DNA from: Bacteroidota bacterium
GTDB taxonomy: Bacteria; Bacteroidota; Bacteroidia; Bacteroidales; Prolixibacteraceae
Direction of reading: 5' to 3'
Length of the DNA: 64,000 nucleotides
Assembly: GCA_023251455.1 (NCBI GenBank)
Contig: JAHEYT010000029.1
Location: 1-64,000 of the forward strand
The first letter of the stretch is position 1, and each line of letters starts with the position of its first letter. Below, piece by piece: positions 53,701-63,081 of this stretch. The notes under the pieces were generated by a model. It worked only from the letters and a program-made list of their open reading frames with translations, was not told the origin of the DNA and did no database searches. The translations under genes and the position numbers were made by a program.

Positions 53701-54260
53701 TGAGATCTCATTCCTACAAAAGAAAATACCAATGACGCATTTGCCGGAATATTCGAAATAGTGAATGCCCCGTTTGCATCGGTGATTGTTCCATTTGTAG
53801 TTCCTTTTAGAAGTACTGTTACCCCTGGGAGTGGAGTTCCTGTTGAATCAGATACTTTACCGGAAATGGATTTTTGTTGCTGTTCAATGGTATTAAAACT
53901 TCCCCTGGTTACAACAATGTTCTTATCTAAAATACGGAATTCGTAATTGTCGATAAGTACTTTTTTCAGGATTTCTTCAATTGTAGCATTTTTCAGGTCA
54001 ATTGAAATACGTCTGTCCATATCCAATTCTTCGCTTTTAAAGAAGAATCCGAATTCGCTGGAACGTTCGATCTCACGAAAAACATCCACCAGCGAGGCAT
54101 CTTTCATCTTGAGGTTGATACGAACTGACTGGCTGTATGTTGAGCCAGCGGTTGCAGTAAGTACTGCAAGCAATAACAATGTAATAGTTAGTTTCATAGT
54201 GCGAATAATTTTTTCCCACCTTCGCCGTGCAAGGCATAGCAAGTCATAACAATTTTTCAT
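50766..54260 (-). CDS. SusC/RagA TonB-linked outer-membrane transporter with STN domain
   Basis: 1164 residues from MKNCYDLL; a frame to 54302 adds 14 untypical residues. Signal peptide, then an STN domain (about 50-125: FREIERSSEFGFFFKSEELDMDRRISIDLKN split by Bacteroidota-type spacing), a carboxypeptidase-regulatory domain (ISGKVSDSTGTPLPGVTVLLKG), the plug (ESIGIDEVVAVGYGTMKKKDLTGS region) and a large barrel ending YTFGINVIF. STN-bearing SusC proteins signal through FecR to an ECF sigma, both encoded just upstream. It imports the oligosaccharide bound by the SusD partner. Confidence 0.95.
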   Translation of the reverse strand: MKNCYDLLCLARRRWEKIIRTMKLTITLLLLAVLTATAGSTYSQSVRINLKMKDASLVDVFREIERSSEFGFFFKSEELDMDRRISIDLKNATIEEILKKVLIDNYEFRILDKNIVVTRGSFNTIEQQQKSISGKVSDSTGTPLPGVTVLLKGTTNGTITDANGAFTISNIPANASLVFSFVGMRSQEILVADRTTINIVLEDESIGIDEVVAVGYGTMKKKDLTGSVANMSEERLLDRPAINVAQAIGGKVAGVKIIERSGQPGGSAMIRVRGTNSINATSNEPLFVVDGVVGVSNALSLLNPNEIQSMDVLKDASATAIYGARGSNGVIIITTKRGVAGKTQVEYSSYVTRGDMNRKFYVLDAEQMMYVTKQAWMNVNKYSTSPNWSACFDASILPSGYSGKTYSSMPYLFEKTTAGAYSIPLVGADGNYYKPRFDTNWESLIFNPSTSTNHQINIRGGNERAKFGAFFGYALEDGLLDNSNFRRYSGKVNGDIKVNDHIDISANLGINKSKEQTNDVSYFSGGIARAAVEAYSILPIKYPNDPSIYGAYADQWSSNADFPAGETPHNPVHITNDVETFTNRSQVTGDVTVNVKITPELTFKSNIAIDLNFRKYNNYGGRAISTGNQGNANIDIENTTYWQNENYFNYSKTIGDHAVTGMVGLSWSRYNWENLNTSNQYFFDDFYKWHNIGIGTATRPAPSSSDGQNSLNSYFARANYTYKGKYLITLTGREDGSSRFGSNSKYGFFPSGSVAWRVNEEEFAKNIAILSNLKVRASVGQTGNQEIGSYVTQTFIGSGNIVMGGVVTPGLYPNSVGNNDLKWEKTTQYDAGFDLGLFKDRINMAFDYYNKLTEDMLLDVPLPQSTTTGSVKKNYGSVENKGIELTLGTHNIKSTDFNWFSDITFSANKNKIVKLGPTGADILRNYWVGGANTILREGESVASFFGLTRLGTYSTEEASLAARYGFVPGDVKYEDKNGDGVISFVSDGDLLGSAFPIWDMNVNNSIDYKNFDFSIDIRFSYGAKKENRTNHSSEDRQAMANGKNSILNAWRPDHQNTMIGQVRPGNGGAYYQTYPDTHWIEDASFVRGDGATLGYSLSKSTLNKLGISKLRVYTTAKNFFVLTKYSGYDPEGSDRDNMDSITPGMDFFMYPRPTTYTFGINVIF

Positions 54261-54349
54261 ACGTTTGTTTTGAATTAAGTTAATACTGGAAACTGACTCC
54301 ACTCAGTTTCTTTTATCGAATTCGGATGCACCCCTCCACGGGTGCATCC

Positions 54350-55330
54350 TTATTTTCGTATTTGAATAATGTCCTTTCCTACTTTTTTATCGGTTATTTC
54401 ATAATGAATCTGATCGGTCACGGCGAGTATTTTTAGCACCATTTGCACTGTTGTACTGCGCTTTACCACACTGGTATATCTCGTACTAGCCAAATTCTTG
54501 TTTTCTATCTGAATTTCAATATTATACCAGTTCTCCAATTCTTTGCAAATTTCATCGAGCCTTTTATCGATAAAAACAAATTTTCCATCTTTCCATGCAG
54601 TTACGATTGACGGATCTTGTTGATTTACTGAGATTTTTTGGCTTGATTTTTCAAATTCTATAAATTCCCCGGGTTTTACAGTCAATAGGGGCTCTTCCGA
54701 ATTATTGATTAAATCGATCTGGCCTTCAACCAAAGCTGCCGAAATTGACTGTTCCGAATCGTATGCCCGAATATTAAATTGAGTACCAATGTCCTTTACT
54801 TTAAAATGTCCAAGATCGATAATTAATTTCCGCTTGGGATTTGGAATCAGGTCAAAATAAGCTTCTCCTTTCAGTTTGGCTATTGTTTCTCCCTGGTGGT
54901 TTTTAGCGATGGTTAGATTTGTACCCGAACTAAGCCAGATGGCCGAACCATCTGCCAAATGAATTGTGGAAACTGAACCTTTTTCGGAGCTGTATTCAAC
55001 GCATTGGTAGTCTGCTGATTCATTCTTGTTTAAATAGTTTGCCATGAATCCTAAAACCGAGGCGACTATAAAAATTGCAGCATAACGCATCCATTGGCCA
55101 ATTAATTTTTTAGGTTTTGACGGCTGTACCTGGTTCCAGAAATTCGAAAAGCTTTCGTGTTGTTTTTTTCGGTATTGGTCCGGATTCAGATTGCTAAGTA
55201 CATGAAGGTTTTTGTAGTGATAATATTCCTCTTTCTTTTCAGTGTCATTCTCAAGTGAGCTGAAAAAGTCAAATTTTTCGGCTTCACTCGCTGTGTTATT
55301 ATATATTTTATTGAAGTTATCTCCGCCCAT
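54350..55330 (-). CDS. FecR-family anti-sigma factor
   Basis: 326 residues from MGGDNFNK; an in-frame ATG at 55360 adds ten residues. Cytoplasmic N-terminal part (about 1-85), one membrane helix (AAIFIVASVLGFMANYL), then periplasmic FecR domain (EKGSVSTIHLADGSAIWLSSGTN; AYFDLIPNPKRKLIIDLG) and a C-terminal DUF4974-type module that pairs with the STN domain (FVFIDKRLDEICKELENWYNI). It holds the ECF sigma inactive until SusC binds substrate. Lies between its sigma gene and susC. Confidence 0.93.
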   Translation of the reverse strand: MGGDNFNKIYNNTASEAEKFDFFSSLENDTEKKEEYYHYKNLHVLSNLNPDQYRKKQHESFSNFWNQVQPSKPKKLIGQWMRYAAIFIVASVLGFMANYLNKNESADYQCVEYSSEKGSVSTIHLADGSAIWLSSGTNLTIAKNHQGETIAKLKGEAYFDLIPNPKRKLIIDLGHFKVKDIGTQFNIRAYDSEQSISAALVEGQIDLINNSEEPLLTVKPGEFIEFEKSSQKISVNQQDPSIVTAWKDGKFVFIDKRLDEICKELENWYNIEIQIENKNLASTRYTSVVKRSTTVQMVLKILAVTDQIHYEITDKKVGKDIIQIRK

Positions 55331-55459
55331 GTATCTTTTCGTTATAAGCACTAAACACATTAACTGGCGAATACCCTATCGATAAAATGAAAAAAAAGAA
55401 TATTTTTTTTGAAAAATACGGACTGGAGAGAAATTTAGGAATAAAATAGGTGTTAATTT

Positions 55460-56050
55460 TCATGAAAATATCTTAGTAATCATGTAGATAACAGGTAGGT
55501 AGTCTTTTAGCTCAACCCGTAAGATGCGTAAAGCTTTCGATATTCGGGCTTCAACAGTTTTGACGCTGATGTTTTGCCTATCGGCAATTTCTTTGTACGA
55601 CAAATCCTCAAACCGGCTCAGGCTGAATGTTTCAATTACTTCAGCCGGAAGGTGCGAAATAGCCACGTCAATTTTAGTTTTGAGTTCTTCGAATTGGATG
55701 TAATTGCCTAATTTTTCCAAAGCTTCATAATTAAATTGCATTTCCAGATACTTTACATTATCCTGGTATTTCAATGATATTTTCTGGTTTCGCAAATAAT
55801 TAAGGCAATTGTTTTTGGTGATGGTATATAAAAAATTCCGGAGGTTAACCTGTTCATTCAGAGTTTGCCTGATTTCCCATAATTTCATGAAGGTATCCTG
55901 CACCATTTCTTCAGCAACCCTCTCGTCGTGCAGATATTGGTTGCAAAGGTGATACAAGACCCCAAAAAAATCGTTGTAGATTTCTTCAAAAGCTTTCTTT
56001 TCGCCTTTTCGCAGCGCGGCAATGCTTAGTTCGTTGGTCAGGTTATTCAT
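55460..56050 (-). CDS. ECF sigma factor (FecI/RpoE type)
   Basis: 196 residues from ATG 56050; a TTG frame to 56074 was not used. Sigma region 2 (about 25-95: FEEIYNDFFGVLYHLCNQYLHDERVAEEMVQDTFMKLW in order) and region 4 (about 130-180: LSRFEDLSYKEIADRQNISVKTVEARISKALRIL with HTH), no region 1.1 or 3. With the FecR and STN-SusC genes downstream it forms a trans-envelope switch for this locus. Confidence 0.95.
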   Translation of the reverse strand: MNNLTNELSIAALRKGEKKAFEEIYNDFFGVLYHLCNQYLHDERVAEEMVQDTFMKLWEIRQTLNEQVNLRNFLYTITKNNCLNYLRNQKISLKYQDNVKYLEMQFNYEALEKLGNYIQFEELKTKIDVAISHLPAEVIETFSLSRFEDLSYKEIADRQNISVKTVEARISKALRILRVELKDYLPVIYMITKIFS

Positions 56051-56117
56051 TTTACAAAAATACGTTAAATACAACGTTAATTCAACGATATGTTTTTTTA
56101 CATCGAAAACAATTGAA

Positions 56118-58310
56118 TTACTGTAATTTTTCTTTCAGGTAATTTGTCATCTTGGTATAAAGATGTATGCTGGTGTTTCCTCCCCTGATGCCGTGATTTC
56201 GGTTGGTATAAATAGCCATATCGAATTGTACTCCGGCCTGGACCATACGCTCGGTAAATTCCATGGTATTCTGAAAATGTACATTGTCATCGGCCGATCC
56301 ATGAATAATCAGATAGTTGCCCTTGATTTTTTCAGCATGTGAAAGTGGCGAATTATCGTCAAATCCATCAGGATTTTCTTTGGGTGTTCGCATGTACCGT
56401 TCAGTATAAACGCTATCGTAAAAGCGCCAGTTGGTAACGGGAGCGACAGAAATTCCGGCCTTAAAAACATCGGCGCCTTTTTCCATACACAATGCCGCCA
56501 TAAAACCGCCATAACTCCATCCCCAAATGGCAATGTTGTTTTTATCAACGAACGAAAGTGTTCCCAGGTAACGGGCTGCTTCCACCTGATCGTCCGATTC
56601 ATATTTACCCAATTGCTGGTAAGTCATTTTCCTAAACTCTTCTCCTCGGGCGCCAGTTCCGCGTGGATCGACACAGGCTACCACAAAGCCTTCCTGGGCC
56701 AGGTAATCGTCCCAGCCAATACTCCATTTGTCGAGCACCTGCTGCGAATTTGGTCCGCTGTACTGGGTCATCAAAACCGGATATTTCTTGGTAGGATCGA
56801 AATTGGCTGGTTTAATCATCCACCCATTTAAATCAACACCTTCAGAGGTTTTAAAGCTGAAAAATTCTTTTTTACCGATGGCATAATCTTTCAGGAGCTT
56901 TTTTAGGTCGTTATTTTCTTCAAGCGTACGGATAAGTTTTCCGGTTTGATCATGAAGGGTAATCAAATTGGGCGTTTCAGTATTTGTAAATGTATTGATG
57001 AAATATTGAAATCCGGAACTAAAATCGACCTGATTGGTTCCTGTTTGAGTCGATAATTTTCCTGATTTTTTACCATCCAGACTTACAAAATAGACTTCGC
57101 GACGCATGGGCGATTCTTTGGCTGCCTGATAATAGAAAATCTTTTTCACCGGATCGAAACCATAAAAAGCGGTCACATCGAAATTACCATTGGTCAGCTG
57201 TTTGACTTCAAATCCTTGCCGATCGTACAAGTACAGATGAGAATATCCGTTTCGTTCACTGTTCATAACTATGTATTTGTTGTCAGGAAGGAAAATGAAG
57301 TTATCGAAAAAGTCTTCAGAAATGTAGCGTTTGTTTTTTTCGGTAAAAAAGGCTCGGGTATCACCGGTATAAGGGTTGGCCAAAACAATATCCAGCTTAT
57401 TTTGCAGTCGGTTTAGTTTCATGATAGCCAAATCAGAAGCGTCAGCTGTCCACCTGATTCGCGGAATGTATTGTTCTGTATCTTCACCAATTTCGGCGGT
57501 AACGCTGCTTTTCGATTTCAAATCGTAAACAAGAACACTCACCACCGAGTTTTTTTCGCCTGCTTTCGGGTATTTATAACTGTAGCTTCCGGGATAAAGC
57601 TGGTTTTCTTTTAGCTCGGGCTTTTGTCCCTGATACATTGGCATATTAAACATTGGAACATCTGTTTCGTTGAATTTAATAAATGCCAGGAATTTGCTGT
57701 CGGGCGACCATTCAAAGGCTTTGTTAAAGCTGAATTCTTCTTCATAAACCCAGTCGGGGGCACCGTTTATAATTTCGTTGGTTTTGCCGTCGCGCGTAAC
57801 CTGGTTTTCAGTTCCAAACTTCAGGCTTTTAATGAAAATATTGTTGTTACGGACAAATGCGACTCGCTCTCCGTCGGGCGAAAATGTTGCCAGTTGCTGT
57901 GTGCCATTGGTTGAAAGGGGAGTCATTTCTTTCGTTGTCAGATTCCAAACGAAATAATCGGCAGTAAACGAATGGCGGTAAATTGAATGTTGGTTGGTGG
58001 TAAACAGTATTTTAGTCTCGTCATTATTGAAATCATAATCACTGAACCCTGTAAACCCCGGATTTTCTATTTTCGACAGGTCAAATAAAACTTCGACCTG
58101 ATTTCCGGTTTTATAGCTGTATTTCACAATTTTGGTTTCGTTCTCCTTGGTAGTGTAATTTAGTCCATCGTTCATCGATCGCAAACCGGTAACACTTTTT
58201 TGCACGAAGAAACGTCGTCCAACAATGTCGTTCAGTTCTATCTTTTTTTGTGAAAATGCAGTTAATGAAATACTTATAAGAATAAGTATAAAGCTTTTTT
58301 TGATACTCAT
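56118..58310 (-). CDS. Dipeptidyl peptidase IV (S9B family)
   Basis: 730 residues with a signal peptide (LTAFSQKK). N-terminal eight-bladed beta-propeller (about 40-470) with the substrate Glu pair in WVYEEEFSF. C-terminal alpha/beta hydrolase with WGWSYGGFMA (Ser near 600), HGSADDNVHFQ (Asp) and NRNHGIRGG (His). It cleaves X-Pro or X-Ala dipeptides from peptide N-termini in the periplasm. Length and motifs are those of bacterial DPP-IV. Monocistronic, 67 bases from the ECF sigma start side; relation to the polysaccharide locus is not apparent. Confidence 0.95.
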   Translation of the reverse strand: MSIKKSFILILISISLTAFSQKKIELNDIVGRRFFVQKSVTGLRSMNDGLNYTTKENETKIVKYSYKTGNQVEVLFDLSKIENPGFTGFSDYDFNNDETKILFTTNQHSIYRHSFTADYFVWNLTTKEMTPLSTNGTQQLATFSPDGERVAFVRNNNIFIKSLKFGTENQVTRDGKTNEIINGAPDWVYEEEFSFNKAFEWSPDSKFLAFIKFNETDVPMFNMPMYQGQKPELKENQLYPGSYSYKYPKAGEKNSVVSVLVYDLKSKSSVTAEIGEDTEQYIPRIRWTADASDLAIMKLNRLQNKLDIVLANPYTGDTRAFFTEKNKRYISEDFFDNFIFLPDNKYIVMNSERNGYSHLYLYDRQGFEVKQLTNGNFDVTAFYGFDPVKKIFYYQAAKESPMRREVYFVSLDGKKSGKLSTQTGTNQVDFSSGFQYFINTFTNTETPNLITLHDQTGKLIRTLEENNDLKKLLKDYAIGKKEFFSFKTSEGVDLNGWMIKPANFDPTKKYPVLMTQYSGPNSQQVLDKWSIGWDDYLAQEGFVVACVDPRGTGARGEEFRKMTYQQLGKYESDDQVEAARYLGTLSFVDKNNIAIWGWSYGGFMAALCMEKGADVFKAGISVAPVTNWRFYDSVYTERYMRTPKENPDGFDDNSPLSHAEKIKGNYLIIHGSADDNVHFQNTMEFTERMVQAGVQFDMAIYTNRNHGIRGGNTSIHLYTKMTNYLKEKLQ

Positions 58311-58526
58311 GATTTCTCTGTTAATTGGTTCTTTCCGGTGTCAAAACTTCGAATTTTTTTCCACATAAAAAAGTAGGTAAATCAGAATACGATTAGTTCA
58401 TTTTATTTCAAAAATTATTGATTATATTGTCAAACGATAAAATAATATAACGAACTGAATATTTTGTTATTGAAGAAGAAGGATTAAGGGGAAACGATAA
58501 GAAATACAAATTTTAAAAGTTCTATT

Positions 58527-59585
58527 ATGAAAAAACTTATTTTACTCATTTTTGCAGGGATACTTTGCCAGATTACATTTTCACAATCGAATGTTGTTGA
58601 ATTTCTGAAGGCTGGTAAAAGTGATGCAAACTCGCTTGTTCGTGCCTATTTAAATCCATATGCATTGGCTTTGGGTGATGGTTTAAATAATGGTTGGTAT
58701 AATTCAGCAAAAACACATAAATTATTTGGCTTTGATTTCAGCATAAATGTAAGTGCGATTCAAATACCCAATGAAGCCACTACCTTTGATTTAAATGAGC
58801 TTGGATTAACAAGACTGACCTTGGAGGACCCTTCGAAACATATCGCACCAACTGTTGCTGGAACCGATGTTGAAGGGCCGCGACTGTTAGTAAGGGAAAA
58901 TGGAAAAACAATTGCATCGTTTAATACACCTCCGGGAGCTGGATTAGATATTGTACCTGTTCCAATGGCTCAAATTGGATTTGGTTTATTGCCTCATACC
59001 GATATTATTGGAAGGTTTGTTCCAGAAATGAAGTACGATAATGACGGTGATGAAATGAAAATTGGATTTTGGGGCGTGGGCGTGAAGCATAATTTCAAAG
59101 AATGGATTCCGGTTTTAAAGGCATTACCATTTGATGCATCAATATTTGGAAGTTATTCAGCGGTAAACGCACAAAGTGAATTGAGCCTCGATCCAAATGA
59201 TTTCAGTGATGGCAATGTTAAGGTTGTTTTTGGAGCAGATCAGAACCAGATGTTGAAATTTAATACCAAAACCAGCAAGTTTGGACTGATCCTTTCGAAA
59301 AAAATTGGCATATTGACTGTATTTGGCGGAATTGGGCAAAGCAAAAGTGAAACCACTATTGACCTGCTTGGAAAATATATAATTGAAACAACTTATAATA
59401 TTAATGGTACAGATATCGTAACGAAAGATAACCTGGACGATCCGATTGACGTTACTTTCGAATCGACAAATTTATGCGTGGATGCGGGTCTCCGTGTAAA
59501 GTTGGCATTCTTCAGCCTTTACGGATCAATAAATAAAGCAGAGTATACTTCCTATAATGCAGGTGTAAGTTTGGGTTTTAGATAA
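58527..59585 (+). CDS. Outer-membrane protein, DUF6588-like
   Basis: 352 residues with a signal peptide (CQITFSQSN). The N-terminal segment VEFLKAGKSDANSLVRAYLNPYALALGDGLNNGWYN (in pieces) and strands such as GFDFSINVSAIQIP and GVGVKHNFKEWIP fit the DUF6588-type family of Bacteroidota barrels. The chain ends in Arg after GVSLGF, an outer-membrane-like terminal strand. Function unknown. Single gene with its own terminator, divergent from the DPP-IV gene across 216 AT-rich bases. Confidence 0.75.
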   Translation: MKKLILLIFAGILCQITFSQSNVVEFLKAGKSDANSLVRAYLNPYALALGDGLNNGWYNSAKTHKLFGFDFSINVSAIQIPNEATTFDLNELGLTRLTLEDPSKHIAPTVAGTDVEGPRLLVRENGKTIASFNTPPGAGLDIVPVPMAQIGFGLLPHTDIIGRFVPEMKYDNDGDEMKIGFWGVGVKHNFKEWIPVLKALPFDASIFGSYSAVNAQSELSLDPNDFSDGNVKVVFGADQNQMLKFNTKTSKFGLILSKKIGILTVFGGIGQSKSETTIDLLGKYIIETTYNINGTDIVTKDNLDDPIDVTFESTNLCVDAGLRVKLAFFSLYGSINKAEYTSYNAGVSLGFR

Positions 59586-59603
59586 TCATACAAATAGATT
59601 TTG

Positions 59604-59648
59604 AATCGGTCCTATCATGCCTAAATCTGCGATGTGATAGGACCGATT
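59604..59648 (+). terminator. Terminator after gene at 58527
   Basis: AATCGGTCCTATCA and TGATAGGACCGATT form a perfect 14-bp stem followed by TTATTTT, 19 bases after the stop codon. Confidence 0.85.
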
Positions 59649-59689
59649 TTATTTTGGAATGATTTGGCTTGATTTTAGGTTCGAAAAAC

Positions 59690-59731
59690 AGATAAATATT
59701 AATCAATGTCAGCTATTAATATTTATCTTTG
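59690..59731 (+). promoter_or_regulatory. Promoter of thrS operon inside a palindrome
   Basis: AGATAAATATTAAT (59690-59703) and ATTAATATTTATCT (59715-59728) are perfect 14-bp inverted repeats around 11 bases. The right arm overlaps TATCTTTG (59724-59731), a Bacteroidota -7 box, 29 bases before the thrS ATG. A repressor or other DNA-binding protein could occupy it; the leader seems too short for a T-box. Confidence 0.55.
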
Positions 59732-59759
59732 CACCCTGTTTTTTAAAGCATAATTACCA

Positions 59760-61709
59760 ATGATTAAAATTACTTTACCCGATAATAGCGTCAGGGAATT
59801 CGAAAGCGGAATTACCGGATATGATATTGCAGAATCGATCAGCAGCAGGCTTGCCAAAGATGTTTTGTCAATTTCTGTTGAAGGAGAAGTTTGGGATTTA
59901 TCCAGACCTATTAACAAAGATGCCAGCATAAAATTATTCCTGTGGGACGATAGGGAAGGGAAAGAAACCTTTTGGCATTCATCTGCTCACCTGACCGCTG
60001 AAGCCATCGATTTTTTCTATCCGGGAACTCAATTCGGAATCGGTCCAACCGTTGATAATGGATATTATTACGATATTGATCTGCCTCAGGGTCAGCAGTT
60101 AGTTGAAAAAGACCTTGAAAAGATTGAAAAAAAAATAATCGAGCTTGCTCGTGAAAAACACGATATTGTTCGGAGAGAAATTTCGAAAAAAGATGCTTTG
60201 GAAATGTTTTCTTCAAAAGGCGATTCGCTGAAGGAAGAATTAATAAGCGAATTGGAAGACGGAACAATTACTGTTTATAATCAAGGTAATTTTACTGATT
60301 TATGCCGTGGCCCTCATTTACCAAATACTGGTTTTATCAAGGCTGTTAAGTTGACTTCAATTGCCGGAGCTTACTGGAGAGGCAACGAAAAGAACAAAAT
60401 GCTGACCCGCGTTTACGGGATAACTTTCCCGAAACAAAAAATGCTGGAAGAATACCTGATTCTGGTTGAAGAAGCCAAAAAACGCGATCATCGCAAAATT
60501 GGTAAGGAAATGGAATTGTTTACCTTTTCGCAGAATGTAGGACAAGGATTGCCAATGTGGTTGCCCAAAGGTGCATTGTTACGTGAGCAACTGGAAAATT
60601 TTCTGAAACGTGTTCAGAAGAAATTCGGCTATGAGCAGGTAATTACGCCGCATATTGGGGACATCAATTTATACAAGACTTCAGGACACTTCCAGAAATA
60701 CGGTGCCGATTCATTTCAGACCATTAAAACTCCGGCAGAAGGTGAAGAATACATGCTGAAACCAATGAATTGCCCTCACCACTGCGAATTGTACAAATTT
60801 AAACCTCGTTCGTACAAAGACCTTCCGGTTCGTTTTGCTGAATTTGGAACAGTTTATCGTTACGAGCAAAGTGGCGAATTGCATGGTTTGACCCGCGTGC
60901 GTGGCTTTACTCAGGACGATGCCCATTTATTCTGTCGCCCCGATCAGATCAAAGACGAATTCAAGAAAGTTATCGATATTATTTTTATCATTTTCAAGGC
61001 ATTGAACTTTGAAAATTATTCGGCTCAGATTTCGCTGCGCGATCCTAAAAAGCCTGAAAAATATATAGGTTCAACCGAAAACTGGGACAAAGCCGAGCAG
61101 GCCATCATCGAAGCCTCAGCTGAAAAAGGATTGAAAACTGTGACCGTGTTGGGTGAGGCCGCTTTTTATGGTCCAAAACTTGATTTTATGGTGAAAGATG
61201 CCTTGGGTCGCAGCTGGCAGTTGGGAACTATTCAGGTAGACTATAATCTTCCGGAGCGTTTTGAGCTTGAATATATTGGTGCTGACGATAAACGTCACCG
61301 TCCGGTAATGATTCATCGTGCTCCATTTGGGTCTATGGAACGCTTTGTGGCAGTTTTGATTGAGCATACCGCCGGGAAATTTCCGCTTTGGTTAACTCCC
61401 GAGCAAGTGGTTGTGTTACCAATCAGTGAAAAGTTCAATGATTATGCAAAAAGTGTTTCAGAATTTCTAAATAATTGCGATATTCGCACGCTAATTGACG
61501 ACCGGAATGAAAAAATTGGTCGTAAAATTAGGGATAACGAATTGAAACGTATCCCTTATTTATTGATAGTTGGGGAGCAAGAGTCTGAAAATCAAAGTGT
61601 TTCGGTAAGAAAGCAAGGCGATGGTGACAAAGGATCAATGAGTCACCAGGAGTTTGCTGATTTTATTAAAGCTGAAGTTAAAGAACAATTATCATCATTA
61701 TACAACTAA
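59760..61709 (+). CDS. thrS: Threonyl-tRNA synthetase
   Basis: 649 residues. TGS domain (1-62: [21 protein letters not shown]), editing domain (about 63-225) with the HxxxH element in [13 protein letters not shown], class II catalytic core with motif 2 ([22 protein letters not shown] order) and the zinc Cys in [11 protein letters not shown], motif 3 [11 protein letters not shown], and the anticodon-binding domain (about 540-645). Charges tRNA-Thr. First gene of thrS-infC-rpmI-rplT, an order widely conserved in bacteria. Confidence 0.99.
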   Translation: MIKITLPDNSVREFESGITGYDIAESISSRLAKDVLSISVEGEVWDLSRPINKDASIKLFLWDDREGKETFWHSSAHLTAEAIDFFYPGTQFGIGPTVDNGYYYDIDLPQGQQLVEKDLEKIEKKIIELAREKHDIVRREISKKDALEMFSSKGDSLKEELISELEDGTITVYNQGNFTDLCRGPHLPNTGFIKAVKLTSIAGAYWRGNEKNKMLTRVYGITFPKQKMLEEYLILVEEAKKRDHRKIGKEMELFTFSQNVGQGLPMWLPKGALLREQLENFLKRVQKKFGYEQVITPHIGDINLYKTSGHFQKYGADSFQTIKTPAEGEEYMLKPMNCPHHCELYKFKPRSYKDLPVRFAEFGTVYRYEQSGELHGLTRVRGFTQDDAHLFCRPDQIKDEFKKVIDIIFIIFKALNFENYSAQISLRDPKKPEKYIGSTENWDKAEQAIIEASAEKGLKTVTVLGEAAFYGPKLDFMVKDALGRSWQLGTIQVDYNLPERFELEYIGADDKRHRPVMIHRAPFGSMERFVAVLIEHTAGKFPLWLTPEQVVVLPISEKFNDYAKSVSEFLNNCDIRTLIDDRNEKIGRKIRDNELKRIPYLLIVGEQESENQSVSVRKQGDGDKGSMSHQEFADFIKAEVKEQLSSLYN

Positions 61710-61727
61710 AGAATATTAACTAATAAT

Positions 61728-61733
61728 AGGAGG
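61728..61733 (+). promoter_or_regulatory. Shine-Dalgarno of infC
   Basis: A full AGGAGG, rare among the other genes in this window, 8 bases before the proposed ATA start. It decides the start codon of infC. Confidence 0.75.
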
Positions 61734-61741
61734 AATTGGCC

Positions 61742-62296
61742 ATAGCAGTAAAAAGACCATACAATGGTGGAAGAGCAGAAGTTGCTCCTCAGCACAAAAT
61801 AAATGAGAAAATTCGTGCACAACAAGTTCGTGTTGTCGGCGATAACATCGAAAATCCTGGTGTTTTTTCGCTGTATGAAGCTCTAAAAATGGCTGATGCA
61901 CTCGAACTTGACCTTGTAGAAATCTCTCCAAATGCCGACCCGCCAGTTTGTAAAATAACTGATTACCAGAAGTTCCTTTATCAACAGAAAAAGAAACAGA
62001 AGGAAATAAAAGCAAAAACGGTACAAGTTGTAGTTAAGGAAATTCGATTCGGTCCAAATACCGATGACCATGATTTTCAATTTAAAATGCGTCATGCTGA
62101 GAAGTTTCTTCAGGAAGGCGCTAAGGTTAAGGCCTACGTATTCTTCAAAGGCCGATCAATTTTATTTAAAGAGCAAGGCGAAATTTTATTGTTGAAGTTT
62201 GCTCAGGAATTGGAGGAAGTTGGCAAAGTAGAACAATTGCCACAACTCGAAGGGAAAAGAATGACCATGTTTATTTCACCTAAAAAGAAGAAATAA
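61742..62296 (+). CDS. infC: Translation initiation factor IF-3
   Basis: 184 residues if started at ATA (61742-61744). The start choice rests on a strong AGGAGG at 61728-61733, 8 bases before ATA. The TTG at 61736 is only 2 bases from the SD, and no ATG is available before the conserved [16 protein letters not shown]. An AUA start would be disfavoured by IF-3 itself, as AUU is in E. coli infC, and would give autoregulation. N-domain 25-95, linker rich in Lys/Gln, C-domain with [17 protein letters not shown]-3 keeps the 30S subunit free and proofreads the start codon. Confidence 0.93.
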   Translation: MAVKRPYNGGRAEVAPQHKINEKIRAQQVRVVGDNIENPGVFSLYEALKMADALELDLVEISPNADPPVCKITDYQKFLYQQKKKQKEIKAKTVQVVVKEIRFGPNTDDHDFQFKMRHAEKFLQEGAKVKAYVFFKGRSILFKEQGEILLLKFAQELEEVGKVEQLPQLEGKRMTMFISPKKKK

Positions 62297-62324
62297 ATTT
62301 CTTACATACATTAATTTTAGGAAG

Positions 62325-62519
62325 ATGCCAAAAATGAAGACGATCTCCGGAGCTAAAAAAAGGTTTAAATTAACCGGCACCGGAAAAATTAAAAGAAAAC
62401 ATGCCTTCAAAAGTCACATTTTGACCAAAAAAAGCACCAAGCGTAAACGTAACCTGACTTATTGGGGAACCGTTAATAAAGCCGATGTGCCTAATGTTAA
62501 AGCCATGTTGACTATCTAG
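62325..62519 (+). CDS. rpmI: 50S ribosomal protein L35
   Basis: 64 residues, very basic: [20 protein letters not shown], then [21 protein letters not shown], both family signatures. Length is standard. Lies 28 bases after infC and before rplT, the conserved operon order. Confidence 0.98.
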   Translation: MPKMKTISGAKKRFKLTGTGKIKRKHAFKSHILTKKSTKRKRNLTYWGTVNKADVPNVKAMLTI

Positions 62520-62614
62520 TCTGTTTTCTTTTTCAACGTAATTTAAGTAATTAATCGAATGAATTAGCTTGAAGATTCCGCATAAGGAACGCTAACCATT
62601 CTAAAATCAGTTTT

Positions 62615-62959
62615 ATGCCAAGATCAGTAAATGCAGTAGCATCACGGGCTCACAGAAAAAAAATCCTGAAGCTTACCAGAGGTAACTTCGGTGCCCGTAA
62701 AAATGTATGGACAGTTGCAAAAAATACCTGGGAAAAAGGTTTGCAATATGCCTACAGAGATAGAAAAGCAAAAAAGAGAAACTTCCGTGCTTTATGGATT
62801 CAGCGTATTAATGCTGCAGTTCGTAACGAAGGTTTATCTTATTCACAGTTCATCGGCTTGCTTAAAAAAGCAAATGTCGAAATCAATCGTAAAGTTTTGG
62901 CTGATTTAGCAATGAATCATCCTGTTGCTTTCAAAGCAATTGTTGATAAGGTGAAATAG
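62615..62959 (+). CDS. rplT: 50S ribosomal protein L20
   Basis: 114 residues: [33 protein letters not shown], and [20 protein letters not shown] are typical L20. It binds 23S rRNA early in 50S assembly and represses its own operon in some bacteria. 95 bases separate it from rpmI, room for a regulatory structure, though none was clearly recognised. A terminator follows. Confidence 0.98.
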   Translation: MPRSVNAVASRAHRKKILKLTRGNFGARKNVWTVAKNTWEKGLQYAYRDRKAKKRNFRALWIQRINAAVRNEGLSYSQFIGLLKKANVEINRKVLADLAMNHPVAFKAIVDKVK

Positions 62960-62990
62960 GTCATCACCAAATGGGTGAATAAACATACGA

Positions 62991-63017
62991 AACCTCGCTG
63001 AAAAGCGGGGTTTTTTG
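62991..63017 (+). terminator. Terminator of the thrS-infC-rpmI-rplT operon
   Basis: ACCTCGCT and AGCGGGGT form a stem (one wobble) around GAAA, followed by six T residues, 30 bases after the rplT stop. Confidence 0.85.
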
Positions 63018-63081
63018 TTTGGTCAGAGTTTATCATTGTTGTTTTTTGTTTACCTTTCTAAGATCAAAATAATATCCATTC

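Noticed and set aside
59690-59760. T-box or tRNA-like leader of thrS
   Set aside because: The leader between the -7 box and ATG is under 35 bases, too short for a T-box, and T-boxes are not expected in this phylum.
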